DNA of 64,000 nucleotides from an uncultured Flavobacteriaceae bacterium (GCA_937929935.1 CALFUL010000004.1:62001-126000); one strand, 5' to 3'; positions 41,841-51,189 are shown, counted from the stretch's first letter. Numbers and translations are program-made. The notes: generated by a model not told the origin, from the sequence alone.

Positions 41841-42872
41841 TTAAAAAATCATTTTTCGTTTCTTAACAAGTAGCCAAATAACTACTGGTGCTCCAATAAT
41901 ACTAGTAATTGCATTGATGGGTAGCACATTTACCGAGGTAGGTAATTGCGCAACGGTATCACATAGAACCATGAGAATCGCACCCACTAGTAGTACAGCA
42001 GGAATCAATATTTTATGATCAGATGTTTTAAAAACTTGTCTTGTTAAATGAGGTACAGCCAAACCAATAAATGCTATGGGGCCAGCAAATGCTGTGATGC
42101 TTCCGGCTAAAAGACCTGTTGCTATAATAATTAAATATCTTGATTTCTTAATGTTTACTCCCATACTTTGTGCATAGTTTTCGCCTAATAAAAAGGCATT
42201 GAGAGGTTTTATGGCAATAATACTCAGCACTAATCCAAAAAGTATAAATAGCATTAACAGTGCGATTTGTTTCCCATCTAAATTACCCAAAGATCCAAAT
42301 GACCAATAAATGTACTGTTGTAAATTTTCAGCTTTTGTAAAGTAGGATAGTATGCTGACCACGGCAGCCGTAATACTGCCAAACATAAGGCCAATGATTA
42401 ATAAGGCCATGGTATCTTTTACTCGAGCGGCAATGAGCATTACAATCATCAAGACCAAAAAACTGCCTACACTCGCCATGATGGCTAGTGAATAATCATT
42501 CGCTAAATCAAACATGAATAATCCTGAAATTAAAGAAGATCCCATAATTAATAGTGCTACCCCTAAACTTGCTCCTGAGCTAACACCTAAAACAAATGGC
42601 CCAGCTAACGGATTTTGAAATAAGGTTTGCATTAAAAGTCCGCTAAGTGCGAGTCCGCCACCCACCAATAAGGCGGTAATAGTTTTGGGTATTCTATAAT
42701 TCCAGATAATGTATTCCCAGGTTTCATTTTGTACTGATTGCGATAAAAATACCTTCACTGTTTCTTTAAAAGGAATGTTCACAGAACCCAAAGAAACATT
42801 TGCCAATGTACTTATAACTACAGCAACTAAAAGCAATAGAAATTGAAACTTGTATGTTCGAAATGAATTCAA
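41841..42872 (-). CDS. btuC: FecCD/BtuC-type ABC transporter permease
   Basis: A 343-residue inner-membrane permease with about ten helices and family blocks GGGLALSGLLMQTLFQNPLAGPFVLGVSSGASLG and FAGPIAFIGLAVPHLTRQV. It carries cobalamin, haem or siderophore; the adjacent B12 riboswitch and BtuB-like receptor favour cobalamin. The start overlaps the btuF stop by four bases (ATGA). A short acetyltransferase gene separates it from btuD. Confidence 0.88.
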   Translation of the reverse strand: MNSFRTYKFQFLLLLVAVVISTLANVSLGSVNIPFKETVKVFLSQSVQNETWEYIIWNYRIPKTITALLVGGGLALSGLLMQTLFQNPLAGPFVLGVSSGASLGVALLIMGSSLISGLFMFDLANDYSLAIMASVGSFLVLMIVMLIAARVKDTMALLIIGLMFGSITAAVVSILSYFTKAENLQQYIYWSFGSLGNLDGKQIALLMLFILFGLVLSIIAIKPLNAFLLGENYAQSMGVNIKKSRYLIIIATGLLAGSITAFAGPIAFIGLAVPHLTRQVFKTSDHKILIPAVLLVGAILMVLCDTVAQLPTSVNVLPINAITSIIGAPVVIWLLVKKRKMIF

Positions 42873-44029
42873 TCTTTCAAAGGCGTATAAAAAACAGGTT
42901 CATAATCAGTGTTTAATTCAGGATGTAAAATAGAGATTAAATCTTTTAAAACTAGGTCAGGTCTTTGTGGCGCTAATTCATAAAATAACAAGCCACCAGT
43001 AGTACCCTTTGCGTTTGCGAAGGTGTGTATCTTTTTTTGAGTAAAAGCATCAAACTGAGTATAGTGTATATTGGTTTTTTGCATTTCTGTGTAGGCTGTA
43101 AATTGTGATGGACCAATCCAATAATCAGCATTTTTAGCGGTGTTTAAAACAACCTCCCAGCTTAATGACAAACTTCCTGACCCTTTAGTGTCTTCCCATA
43201 AATAGTGGGCATTGGCATCTTTTAAAAATTGAGCAGACCAACTATTTCCACCTGGTAGATACCAAATATCTTTGTACATAGCACCCGCCATCACGGTGGG
43301 CTTTTTATCGGCCATTAGGGCTACCTTTTTTGCAGCTATATAATTTTGTTCTATTTCTGAAAATAGGGTCTCAGCAACCGTTTCTTTTTGAAAGAAAAGC
43401 GCAAAAAATTTAATCCATTCTGCTTTACCTAACGGATTTTCTTCTGTCCAATCCCCATTAAAAATCACAGGTATGTTTGAATTCTGAATTGTTTTGTAAG
43501 CGGCTGTTTGACCGCTAGTACCAAAACCAATAACTAGTTCAGGTTGTAAACTAATGACACGTTCAACATTTAAAGTTTCATTTGACCCTAGTTCAGCTAC
43601 AAGCCCATTATCAATACGTGTTCTGGTTTTTGTTGAAGAAATATAATGTGTATCAGGAAAACCAATAAGTTTTGTTTCTTCATTTAGGGCTTCAAGTGCA
43701 GGTATGTGGGTAGTTGAGGTTACCACTATGTTTTCAACGGGCACCCCAATAATTGCATCATACTCATTCTTATTAATAGTAATAGTCGCCAGTTTCTCTT
43801 TAGGTACAAGCGCGTATTTAAGCACTTTTGAAGCATTTGGCCAAGGCGAATTTACATTTAAGACAGTGAGTTCAGTATAGTTTTCAATGGTAAAACCTTT
43901 CGCATATTTTAACTGTGATTGTTTAGATGATTTTTCTTCATTTACTTGATTTGATTTTTCTTTGCATGAAAAAGCACAAATCGAAAGAACTATTAAAAAT
44001 GCTATTTTTTTTAAATGCGATTTAGCCAT
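42869..44029 (-). CDS. btuF: Corrinoid-type ABC transporter binding lipoprotein
   Basis: A 386-residue lipoprotein (ATG 44029; Cys near 21 in SICAFSC), a type III periplasmic binding protein. Two lobes are joined by a long helix: VENIVVTSTTHIPALEALNEETKLIGF, VERVISLQPELVIGFGTSG and later KPTVMAGAMYKDIWYLPGGNSWSAQFL. It lies first in the operon btuF-btuC-GNAT-btuD. Substrate by context is cobalamin. Iron-siderophore is the other option. It is divergent from the riboswitch-controlled btuB. Confidence 0.85.
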   Translation of the reverse strand: MAKSHLKKIAFLIVLSICAFSCKEKSNQVNEEKSSKQSQLKYAKGFTIENYTELTVLNVNSPWPNASKVLKYALVPKEKLATITINKNEYDAIIGVPVENIVVTSTTHIPALEALNEETKLIGFPDTHYISSTKTRTRIDNGLVAELGSNETLNVERVISLQPELVIGFGTSGQTAAYKTIQNSNIPVIFNGDWTEENPLGKAEWIKFFALFFQKETVAETLFSEIEQNYIAAKKVALMADKKPTVMAGAMYKDIWYLPGGNSWSAQFLKDANAHYLWEDTKGSGSLSLSWEVVLNTAKNADYWIGPSQFTAYTEMQKTNIHYTQFDAFTQKKIHTFANAKGTTGGLLFYELAPQRPDLVLKDLISILHPELNTDYEPVFYTPLKD

Positions 44030-44035
44030 TTTCAA

Positions 44036-44100
44036 AAGTAGTATTATTTAAACTTTCACTAAAAAGATTAAACAAAATGTTTACTTTCGTGATGATTTTG
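44036..44100. promoter_or_regulatory. Divergent promoter region, btuF/btuB
   Basis: Holds a + strand TACTTTCG (44082-44089), one change from TAnnTTTG, about 20 bp before the riboswitch. The minus operon must start from the same short stretch, so it is not preceded by the riboswitch. No clear minus-strand -7 is seen. Confidence 0.4.
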
Positions 44101-44305
44101 GGTTTATATCAAAACTATTTTGATGTGATTAAAAGGGAATCTGGTGCAAAACCAGAACTGTTCCCGCAACTGTAAGCATGTGCTGAATTTCATTCAGCAT
44201 CTTTCCAAAAAAACCGGAAAGTTGTTATTTACTGCAGTACCACTGGGCTATGTATAGACTGGGAAGGTAAAATAACAAATCGCAAGTCAGGAGACCTGCC
44301 TAATT
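44101..44305 (+). ncRNA. Cobalamin (AdoCbl) riboswitch
   Basis: Has all main conserved blocks: GGGAATCTGGTGCAAAACC near 44135, CCCGCAACTGTAAGC (44163-44177) and the B12 box AGTCAGGAGACCTGCC (44285-44300). Long side arms lie between them. It is in the leader of the TonB-dependent receptor, so adenosylcobalamin should repress that gene. The downstream 45 bases hold only a weak hairpin (44319-44331) and no T tract, which suggests control of translation. Confidence 0.95.
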
Positions 44306-44351
44306 TCTTAAAAAAAATCGAAGGACTTTCGGGTAAAAGGTCATTTGCGTT

Positions 44352-46190
44352 ATGAAATTTACAGTTTTTATTTTATCTGCTTTTTTTGGTGTTGGTATAC
44401 TATCAGCCCAGCGCGATTCAGTCATTGTGCTCAATGAAGTCATTTTGTCTGATAGTAAACTTTCTCAGTTCGCAGAAGGTAGAAAATTAACCATTTTAAA
44501 AGATTCAGTACTTCAAGTTAATAAGGGCATGTTAACCGATAATTTGAAATTTACAACACCCATATATTTCAGACAAAACGGTTACGGTATGGTTTCATCT
44601 GCTAGCTTCAGAGGAACTTCAGCCCAACAAACAGCAGTAGTTTGGAACGGTATTAATATCAATTCTCAATTAACTGGGCAAACTGATTTTAATACGGTAA
44701 TGGCGCAAAACTATGATGCCATACAAATTCGTAGCGGAGGCGGAAGCACTCAGTATGGTACAGGTGCAGTTGGGGGTAGTATTCATTTGAATGACCAGCT
44801 ACATTTTGAAAATGAATTTGAAAACGATTTAAGAATAGGTTATGGTAGTTTTGAAACTAGAAACCTGCACTACAAATCAAAATGGGGTACAGGCAAAACT
44901 GCTTACAGTATTGGACTTGGTCATTTTGGCTCAGAAAATAATTTCAAATACTTGGGTACTAATCAAAGAAATGAAAACGGTGCTTTTACCAATCAAAATT
45001 TAGATTTTGCTTTTGGCCAATTACTTTCAGACACCCATATTATTAAATTTTTTCACAATACTTTTTTAGGTAATAGAGACTTTTCAGGCACCTTAACGGC
45101 ACCATCAAATGATACTTATCGGGATCTAAATACGCGCTCTTTATTAGAATTGACAAATTTCAAAAAAAAGTATGTACAACGGGTAAAAATGGCTTATTTA
45201 TCTGAAAGATTTCGATATTATGCTAATAAAGAAAGTGATGCATTTAGCTTTGGTAAATCAGGTAGTTTTTTGTTAAATTATGATTATTTATATCGTTTTA
45301 AAAAATGGAAATTTAACGGAATTATTGAAGCGAATAATGTGAAGGCAGAGGGTTCTTCAATTCTCGCCGAAAGACGTAATAGAGTAGGTGCCATTGTGTT
45401 AATATCACATGCACCTTCTGAAAAATTGGTATACGAACTTGACCTTCGACAAGATTGGGTTAATGATTTTAATAGCCCTGTAGTTTTTTCTACGGATTTT
45501 AAATATCAAGCTTCAGAAAAATATGCACTAAAATTTAATGCATCGAGAAATTACAGAATTCCCACTTTTAATGATTTATACTGGGATGGCCCTGGAGCGA
45601 CCGGAAATCTTGATCTGACCCCCGAAACTGCATTGCAAGCTGAAATAGGACAAACACTTCAGCTAAAAAAGGGTAGTTTTTCATTAAATGGATTTTACAT
45701 TGCAACGCAAGACCTAATTCAATGGCGCCCTGATATTTCAGGTACTTGGTCGCCAAACAATATTGCTGATGTTACCCAATACGGACTCGAGTTTGAAACT
45801 GAATTCAATAAAAATTTTGGCGCACACCAGGTGCAAATGAAATCTATTTACGCCTATACCAAAGCTATTGATAACCAAAGCAATACTCAATTGATTTATG
45901 TTCCTCTACATAAGCTAACAGCGACTATTGCGTATCACTATAAAAAATGGAGCTCTTTTTTTCAAGGGCTACATAATGGCAACGTCTATACCACCACTGA
46001 TAATAGTCAAGATCTTTCCGATTATCTTGTTCTGAATGCCGGTCTGACGTATAAATTGCCAGATAAATATGGTATTCAAACCCAATTGCAACTGGTTGCG
46101 AATAATGTGACCAATACCAACTATCAAAATGTTGCTTTTAGGCCTATGCCAAATAGAAATGTAAACCTTAATATTAATTTTAAATTTTAG
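44352..46190 (+). CDS. btuB: TonB-dependent outer-membrane B12 receptor
   Basis: A 612-residue outer-membrane transporter with a signal peptide ending GILSAQ and a possible TonB box in DSVIVLNEVIL. The plug domain (about 35-145) contains FRGTSAQQTAVVWNGININSQLTGQTDFNT and IQIRSGGGSTQYGTGAVGGSI. A barrel of about 450 residues follows. Placed directly after a cobalamin riboswitch and before a BtuG-like lipoprotein, it is almost surely a cobalamin receptor. It lacks the N-terminal carboxypeptidase-like domain of SusC proteins, which fits BtuB size. Confidence 0.93.
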   Translation: MKFTVFILSAFFGVGILSAQRDSVIVLNEVILSDSKLSQFAEGRKLTILKDSVLQVNKGMLTDNLKFTTPIYFRQNGYGMVSSASFRGTSAQQTAVVWNGININSQLTGQTDFNTVMAQNYDAIQIRSGGGSTQYGTGAVGGSIHLNDQLHFENEFENDLRIGYGSFETRNLHYKSKWGTGKTAYSIGLGHFGSENNFKYLGTNQRNENGAFTNQNLDFAFGQLLSDTHIIKFFHNTFLGNRDFSGTLTAPSNDTYRDLNTRSLLELTNFKKKYVQRVKMAYLSERFRYYANKESDAFSFGKSGSFLLNYDYLYRFKKWKFNGIIEANNVKAEGSSILAERRNRVGAIVLISHAPSEKLVYELDLRQDWVNDFNSPVVFSTDFKYQASEKYALKFNASRNYRIPTFNDLYWDGPGATGNLDLTPETALQAEIGQTLQLKKGSFSLNGFYIATQDLIQWRPDISGTWSPNNIADVTQYGLEFETEFNKNFGAHQVQMKSIYAYTKAIDNQSNTQLIYVPLHKLTATIAYHYKKWSSFFQGLHNGNVYTTTDNSQDLSDYLVLNAGLTYKLPDKYGIQTQLQLVANNVTNTNYQNVAFRPMPNRNVNLNINFKF

Positions 46191-46193
46191 AGT

Positions 46194-47246
46194 ATGAATC
46201 AATCAAGAGTAGGAGTCTTAATTATTTTGTCATTAATTGTGGTCGCCTGCAGTAAAGAAGATGTAGATCCTAAAGAACCACTAGGAGCTTATGAAAATGG
46301 AATTTTAATTTCAAATGAAGGTCCTTTTCAAAATGGTACAGGTACAGTTTCTTTTATTTCTGAAGATTTAGAAATGGTTGAGAATGCTATTTATAATGCA
46401 GTTAATAATGAAGATTTAGGCAATATTGTACAATCGATAGGTTTCACTGATAGTAAGGCATACGTCATAGCCAACAATTCAAATAAAATCACAGTAGTCA
46501 ATAGATATACTTTTAAAAAAGAGACAATAATTGAAACGGGTTTAAGTAATCCACGCTATTTTGTTTCAGCTAATGGTAAAGGATATGTAACCAATTGGGG
46601 TGATACGGCAGATGATACTGATGATTTTGTAGCGGTCATCAATTTAACTACTAATACGGTTGAAAGTAGTATTGCTGTTGAATTAGGTCCTGAAGAGATA
46701 GTGGCGCAATCAAATGATATTTATGTAGCACATGAAGGCGCCTTTGGTCAAAACAATAAGGTGTCTGTAATTGATAATACTGATGCGGTTACTTCGGTAA
46801 TTACTGTGGGCGATGTACCCAATGCACTGCAATTTGATGCAACGGGTAATTTATGGGTACTCTCTGGGGGTAAACCATCTTTTACTGGAGAAGAAACTGC
46901 AGGTTCTTTGTCTCGCATTAATACCGCCACCAATGAAGTTGTAGCACAATTCGATTTTCAATCAACTGAGCACCCTAACCATTTATCATATGATGGTACA
47001 AACGTATATTACAGTTTGGCTGGTGCAGTATATAGTATGTCTACCTCAGCATTAGAATTACCTACAGAGGCAAGTTTTGAAGGATTGAATATTTATGCAA
47101 TGGCGATTAAAGACGGTAAATTATATACTACTGATGCTGGCGATTTTGCCAGTATTGGTAATCTTAGTATTTATGATTTAAATACTAAAGAAGAACTAAA
47201 AGCTATAGCTGTAGGTATTATACCAGGTGGCATTTATTTTAACTAA
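46194..47246 (+). CDS. DUF5074 beta-propeller lipoprotein, BtuG-like
   Basis: A 350-residue lipoprotein (Cys19 in IVVACSKED) that begins 3 bp past the btuB stop. The mature part is a YncE-like beta-propeller: GILISNEGPFQNGTGTVSF, NKITVVNRYTFKKETI, VINLTTNTVESSIAV, IYVAHEGAFGQNNKVSVID and INTATNEVVAQFDFQ blades. BtuG of Bacteroides is a surface lipoprotein of this type that grips cobalamin and hands it to its BtuB partner. The location and fold suggest the same role here. No binding residue can be proven from sequence alone. Confidence 0.75.
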   Translation: MNQSRVGVLIILSLIVVACSKEDVDPKEPLGAYENGILISNEGPFQNGTGTVSFISEDLEMVENAIYNAVNNEDLGNIVQSIGFTDSKAYVIANNSNKITVVNRYTFKKETIIETGLSNPRYFVSANGKGYVTNWGDTADDTDDFVAVINLTTNTVESSIAVELGPEEIVAQSNDIYVAHEGAFGQNNKVSVIDNTDAVTSVITVGDVPNALQFDATGNLWVLSGGKPSFTGEETAGSLSRINTATNEVVAQFDFQSTEHPNHLSYDGTNVYYSLAGAVYSMSTSALELPTEASFEGLNIYAMAIKDGKLYTTDAGDFASIGNLSIYDLNTKEELKAIAVGIIPGGIYFN

Positions 47247-47257
47247 AAAACACATAA

Positions 47258-47285
47258 AAAAAGCTCAGTTTTCACTGAGCTTTTT
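47258..47285. terminator. Bidirectional terminator after the B12 locus
   Basis: A 12-bp perfect stem (AAAAAGCTCAGT with its complement, 47258-47269 and 47274-47285) with loop TTTC. It serves the btuB operon and the converging protease gene. Confidence 0.92.
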
Positions 47286-47290
47286 AAATA

Positions 47291-48781
47291 TTATTCATTG
47301 GCACTGGGTATCTCAGGAAGGCTATCTACCCACATATTATCTTTTGTAACATCAAACATTTCAGAACCTACAAGTACTTTTGCTGGCATTTTGACACTGA
47401 AGTCCCTTTTAGTGGTTGAGCCCAAAATTTCTTGAATCGCTCGTGCTAATAAAGGTTCATTTTCATCTCCTAAAATACCTAAATTGCTTAGGTCCTCTTC
47501 TAATGGAATATTTGGTGTGAAACCAGAGGTGTAATCTGAAAATCCAACCGAATTTTCATTTCTACCAATTAAAGGCTGAATTGCCCAGTCGTTACCACTT
47601 TTAATTTCATTTACACGTTCAGGATTAAACACATAAGGGCCAAAGTTGCTTTCACGGTCATCAACCATAGTAACAGAAAACTCGTTTTTACCTCGCGTGG
47701 TTTCACCAATATGAACTACGTCAATATAAGGGTCTAGACCATTGATAACTAACTCACTAGCTGAGGCAGAACTATTAGTAGCTAAAACATAAACTTTTGA
47801 CAGATTAAGGGTATTTATTTCACTGTTATCAGGCGTTTCATCTGCAAAAAACCTGCGTGTTTCAACATTATTATCCTCTAGCCTTTGCTGGTATTTATCA
47901 TTATAACGTGCTTTTAAAAAAACTTCGTTGGTATTTGTACCATATATCATACTACTTAAAAGCACTGTGGTTCTAACCGATCCGCCTGGGTTATAACGTA
48001 AATCAAGTACTAAATCTGTTACACCTCCTGCACGAAATCTACCAAAGACTTGATTAAGTTGTTCGTCATATTCATTTAAAAATCTATTGTACATTAAATA
48101 ACCAATCCTTTTTCCATCAATTTCAAAGATTTTGTCAAGAAATAGTGGGTCCTCTTGCAAACCCTCTTGTTTTGTCAAGGTTATTTCTCTATCGTTATCA
48201 GTTATTTCCCCGTTACTAATATCTGCCATATTAAGCGTATAAGTATCTTCATCGCCAACGAGTAAATCGCGAAAATTATCAATAGTTATGGTAACACCAT
48301 TTACTCTAGTAAATATATCCCCTCGTTTAATGTCAGTTGATGAAGCATTTGAATTTGGAACAATGTATCTGACATACCCAAAAACATCATCACCTTCACC
48401 AAACCTTACCAAACCAAATTTTAGACCATTACTTTTTTGGATACCAGATAAAGATTGGGTTAAAACTCTGTAATCAGAATTGTAAAAGCTAAAACGGTCT
48501 TCAGAAAATCGTAATTGATTATCAAAAAAGTCGCCTGGATTTTCTTCTGAAAGCAAGAAATCGGTGTATTTTTTATTGCCTTCGGTGGTGTTCGCAAAAG
48601 CATCATCTGCCAAGTTAGACACATCTGCTTGCCAGAAGTACCAAAAATTCATGGCCTTCCACATAAAATCTTGTACTTCAACATTTGCAGTGGGATCAGG
48701 AGTCATTCCATCATCATCTTTAGAACAAGCAGTGCATAAGGTAAGAAGGGTAAGTATTAAAATCAGTTTATAATTTTTCAT
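47291..48781 (-). CDS. S41 family (C-terminal-processing type) peptidase lipoprotein
   Basis: A 496-residue lipoprotein from ATG 48781 (MKNYKLILILTLLTLCTAC); a TTG/ATG further up is not needed. A PDZ-like domain lies at about 100-190 (SNASSTDIKRGDIFTRVNGVTI). The protease domain has DLRYNPGGSV near 280, catalytic Ser in LATNSSASASELVINGL near 350 and Lys in GETTRGKNEF near 380. It acts in the periplasm or at the surface. Sequence between PDZ and protease suggests the family of 'peptidase S41' lipoproteins common in flavobacteria. Substrate unknown. Confidence 0.92.
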   Translation of the reverse strand: MKNYKLILILTLLTLCTACSKDDDGMTPDPTANVEVQDFMWKAMNFWYFWQADVSNLADDAFANTTEGNKKYTDFLLSEENPGDFFDNQLRFSEDRFSFYNSDYRVLTQSLSGIQKSNGLKFGLVRFGEGDDVFGYVRYIVPNSNASSTDIKRGDIFTRVNGVTITIDNFRDLLVGDEDTYTLNMADISNGEITDNDREITLTKQEGLQEDPLFLDKIFEIDGKRIGYLMYNRFLNEYDEQLNQVFGRFRAGGVTDLVLDLRYNPGGSVRTTVLLSSMIYGTNTNEVFLKARYNDKYQQRLEDNNVETRRFFADETPDNSEINTLNLSKVYVLATNSSASASELVINGLDPYIDVVHIGETTRGKNEFSVTMVDDRESNFGPYVFNPERVNEIKSGNDWAIQPLIGRNENSVGFSDYTSGFTPNIPLEEDLSNLGILGDENEPLLARAIQEILGSTTKRDFSVKMPAKVLVGSEMFDVTKDNMWVDSLPEIPSANE

Positions 48782-48983
48782 TTCTATTTTTCTTTTTAAA
48801 TATGATTTATTCGTAGCAATGAATTGGTTCACATTACCGTATAAGCAGCAATTTTTTTAATAAGTTAACAATTATGTGTTCAAAAACCCTTCCTTGAAAC
48901 ACAATTTCATTATGGGTTATCTTTTTAAATAATTGTATTTAGAATTCACAATTTAGGTACATCCGTAGAATAAAAAAAAAGTT

Positions 48984-49009
48984 TGTAACAAAAATCGATA
49001 TATGTCGTC
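48984..49009 (+). promoter_or_regulatory. Possible ECF-type promoter before the sigma-factor operon
   Basis: TGTAAC (48984-48989) and CGTC (49006-49009) are 16 bp apart, the AAC/CGTC style of many ECF sigma promoters. It lies 50 bp before ATG 49059 and would permit self-activation. Confidence 0.4.
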
Positions 49010-49058
49010 TTCAATATGTAAACAGCTTAAATTTGGGTTGCAAAGCGTAACGATCTCT

Positions 49059-49568
49059 ATGAAACATTCAGAGTTTTTAAATGTGGTAATGCCTTTTAAA
49101 GACAAGCTATTTAGATTAGCGAAACGTTTGTTGGTTTCAAATGAAGAAGCAGAAGATGCCACTCAAGAAGTTATTTTGAAATTATGGGCCAAAAATGAAA
49201 AGATAAGTTCATATACTAATGTTGAGGCATTTGCCATGACTATGACTAAGAATTTTTGTTTGGATCGTTTAAAATCAAAACAAGCATCAAACCTGAAGTT
49301 AGTTCATAGTAATTACAGTGAATCAGGTAGTGGCCTGCAAAAACAAATTGAGGCAAAAGATAGTTTAGCATGGGTTCAGATTATTATTGAAGCTTTACCT
49401 GATCAACAAAAAATTATATTGCAATTACGTGATGTTGAACAGTATGATTTTGAAGAAATAGCTGAAATGTTGAATATGAAACCAGTAGCTATAAGGGTAG
49501 CACTTTCAAGAGCTAGAAAAACAGTACGTGAAAAATTAATGCAAAAGCATAAGTATGGAATTAGATAA
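49059..49568 (+). CDS. ECF-type RNA polymerase sigma factor
   Basis: A 169-residue sigma factor. The start is ATG 49059 (MKHSEFLNVVMPFKDKLFRLA), since a longer frame from 49002 adds only non-conserved residues that cover the promoter. Region 2 shows in SNEEAEDATQEVILKLWAKNE and region 4 in LPDQQKIILQLRDVEQYDFEEIAEMLNMKPVAIRVALSRARK. It leads an operon with a single-pass protein and two DUF4252 proteins. This four-gene set is common in Flavobacteriaceae, but its signal is unknown. Confidence 0.93.
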   Translation: MKHSEFLNVVMPFKDKLFRLAKRLLVSNEEAEDATQEVILKLWAKNEKISSYTNVEAFAMTMTKNFCLDRLKSKQASNLKLVHSNYSESGSGLQKQIEAKDSLAWVQIIIEALPDQQKIILQLRDVEQYDFEEIAEMLNMKPVAIRVALSRARKTVREKLMQKHKYGIR

Positions 49569-49998
49569 AATTGAACACTTATTAGCTAAATACTTAGAGG
49601 CTGAAACCACTTTAGCTGAAGAAGAAGTCTTGAAAAAGTACTTTACTCAAGATAAGGTCGCCCCACATTTAGAGCAGTACGCATCAATGTTTACATATTT
49701 TACTGATGCGAAAAAAGAGCAGTTTACAAAACCAGTTTTGCTAAAAACTAAAAAGAGCAATTTTAACTGGCAAGCAATTGCAGCAACGGCAGTTTTACTT
49801 TTTGGCATCTATTTTGGTATAACTAAATATAACAGTACAAATAGCCTATCAGAACAAGAAATGATAGCTGCTAAAACTGCTGAAAAAGAATTAAAAAAAG
49901 CATTAGTGCTCATAGGAGATAATTTTACGCGAGGCACTGAGAAAATTGGCTATTTAAACGAATTTGAAGAAACAAAACAAAAAATATTTATTAAATAA
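49555..49998 (+). CDS. Probable anti-sigma factor, single-pass membrane protein
   Basis: A 147-residue protein whose start overlaps the sigma gene by 14 bp. The cytosolic N-terminus (LDKIEHLLAKYLEAETTLAEEEVLKKYFTQDKVAPHLEQYA) resembles the helical sigma-binding zone of many Bacteroidota anti-sigma factors. One membrane helix lies at about 77-93 (WQAIAATAVLLFGIYFG), and a short periplasmic tail follows. Position and layout suggest it holds the sigma factor, but the classical zinc motif is absent. Confidence 0.75.
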   Translation: MELDKIEHLLAKYLEAETTLAEEEVLKKYFTQDKVAPHLEQYASMFTYFTDAKKEQFTKPVLLKTKKSNFNWQAIAATAVLLFGIYFGITKYNSTNSLSEQEMIAAKTAEKELKKALVLIGDNFTRGTEKIGYLNEFEETKQKIFIK

Positions 49999-50010
49999 AC
50001 ACAATTCATT

Positions 50011-50568
50011 ATGATACAATTTAAAAAACCCCTTGTTATAGTATTACTATTCTTTTTACCCCTCTTCGGATTTTCACAATCACTTTTTGATAAGTATGAA
50101 GATTTAGATGAAGTATCTTCAGTGGTCATTAATAAGACCATGTTTAATTTATTGAGTAAAATTGATGTTGAGGTTGATGACCCTGAAGCGCAAGATTTTA
50201 TGGATATCGCTCAGAGCATCAATAGTCTGAAAATGTTTACTACTGGAGACAAAAAGATAAGCGCAGATATGAAATCTTCAGTAAGTACATACTTAAATTC
50301 AGCATCACTTGAAGAATTGATGCGAATCAAAGACAAAAATTCTAATGTAAAAATTTACATTAAAAATGGTAAAGATGATGACCACGTAAGCGAATTACTC
50401 ATGTTTGTAAGCGGCTTCAAAGATTTAGATGTCGAAGTTAATGGTAGAAAATTTGAAACAGTGATTCTTTCTTTGACAGGCGATATTGATTTAAATAAAA
50501 TCAATTCTTTAACTAAGAAAATGAACTTGCCCAAAGAGCTTAATGAAGCATCTAAAAAAGAAAAGTAA
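50011..50568 (+). CDS. DUF4252 secreted protein
   Basis: A 185-residue protein with a signal peptide (cut after FGFSQ, about 23). The body matches DUF4252: SLFDKYEDLDEVSSVVINKTMFNLLSKI, MKSSVSTYLNSASLEELMRIKDKNSNVKIYIKNG and VSELLMFVSG. It is third in the sigma operon, 12 bp past the second gene. Its role is unknown; it might be the output or a sensor of the envelope stress system. Confidence 0.85.
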   Translation: MIQFKKPLVIVLLFFLPLFGFSQSLFDKYEDLDEVSSVVINKTMFNLLSKIDVEVDDPEAQDFMDIAQSINSLKMFTTGDKKISADMKSSVSTYLNSASLEELMRIKDKNSNVKIYIKNGKDDDHVSELLMFVSGFKDLDVEVNGRKFETVILSLTGDIDLNKINSLTKKMNLPKELNEASKKEK

Positions 50569-50593
50569 TTCATCAATCTAAAATCAAACAGTT

Positions 50594-51133
50594 ATGAAAC
50601 ACGTTTTTTATACAATTACGGTAGTATTGATGGTTATGTTGACCTCATGCAACTCCGGACCAAGTCTTCAGGAATATTATGTTGACAATAATGAAAACCC
50701 CAATTTTATGTCATTTGATTTACCTGCGAGTATTCTTAATATTCCGGTAGCAGAACTTAATGACAAGCAAAAAGTAGCAATTGAATCATTGAATAAGTTG
50801 AATATTTTGGCATTTAAAAAGACTGATTCAAATAGTGCTGACTATGAGGTTGAACAGAAAAAGGTAAATGCAATTTTACAGAGTGATAAGTATACAGAGT
50901 TAATGAAAATGAAAACGGCTTATGGTAATGCCACGGTTCAATATATAGGCAAAGAAGATGCCATTGACGAGGTTATTGTTTTTGGGAATGATGATTCAAA
51001 AGGATTTGCCTTAATTCGAATTTTGGGCGATGAAATGAATCCTGCACATTTAATACAGCTAATGCAAGCCATAGAGAAATCAGATTATAAAGGCGAAGGC
51101 CTTGAGAAATTTGGAGAACTCTTCAAAGAATAG
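50594..51133 (+). CDS. DUF4252 lipoprotein
   Basis: A 179-residue lipoprotein (Cys19 in MLTSCNSG) related to the preceding DUF4252 protein: MSFDLPASILNIP matches the domain start, and YTELMKMKTAYGNATVQYIGKEDAIDEVIVFGNDDSKGFALIRILGDEM its centre. One copy is secreted free and one lipid-anchored, so the pair may interact. It ends the operon at a very strong terminator. Confidence 0.83.
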   Translation: MKHVFYTITVVLMVMLTSCNSGPSLQEYYVDNNENPNFMSFDLPASILNIPVAELNDKQKVAIESLNKLNILAFKKTDSNSADYEVEQKKVNAILQSDKYTELMKMKTAYGNATVQYIGKEDAIDEVIVFGNDDSKGFALIRILGDEMNPAHLIQLMQAIEKSDYKGEGLEKFGELFKE

Positions 51134-51154
51134 TTAGCTAGTTTCTTACTACAT

Positions 51155-51189
51155 AAAACCCCGCTTTAGAACTCTAAAGCGGGGTTTTT
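51155..51189 (+). terminator. Terminator of the sigma/DUF4252 operon
   Basis: AAAACCCCGCTTTAGA pairs fully with 51173-51188. The 16-bp stem, with only two unpaired bases between the arms, is followed by Ts. Confidence 0.93.
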
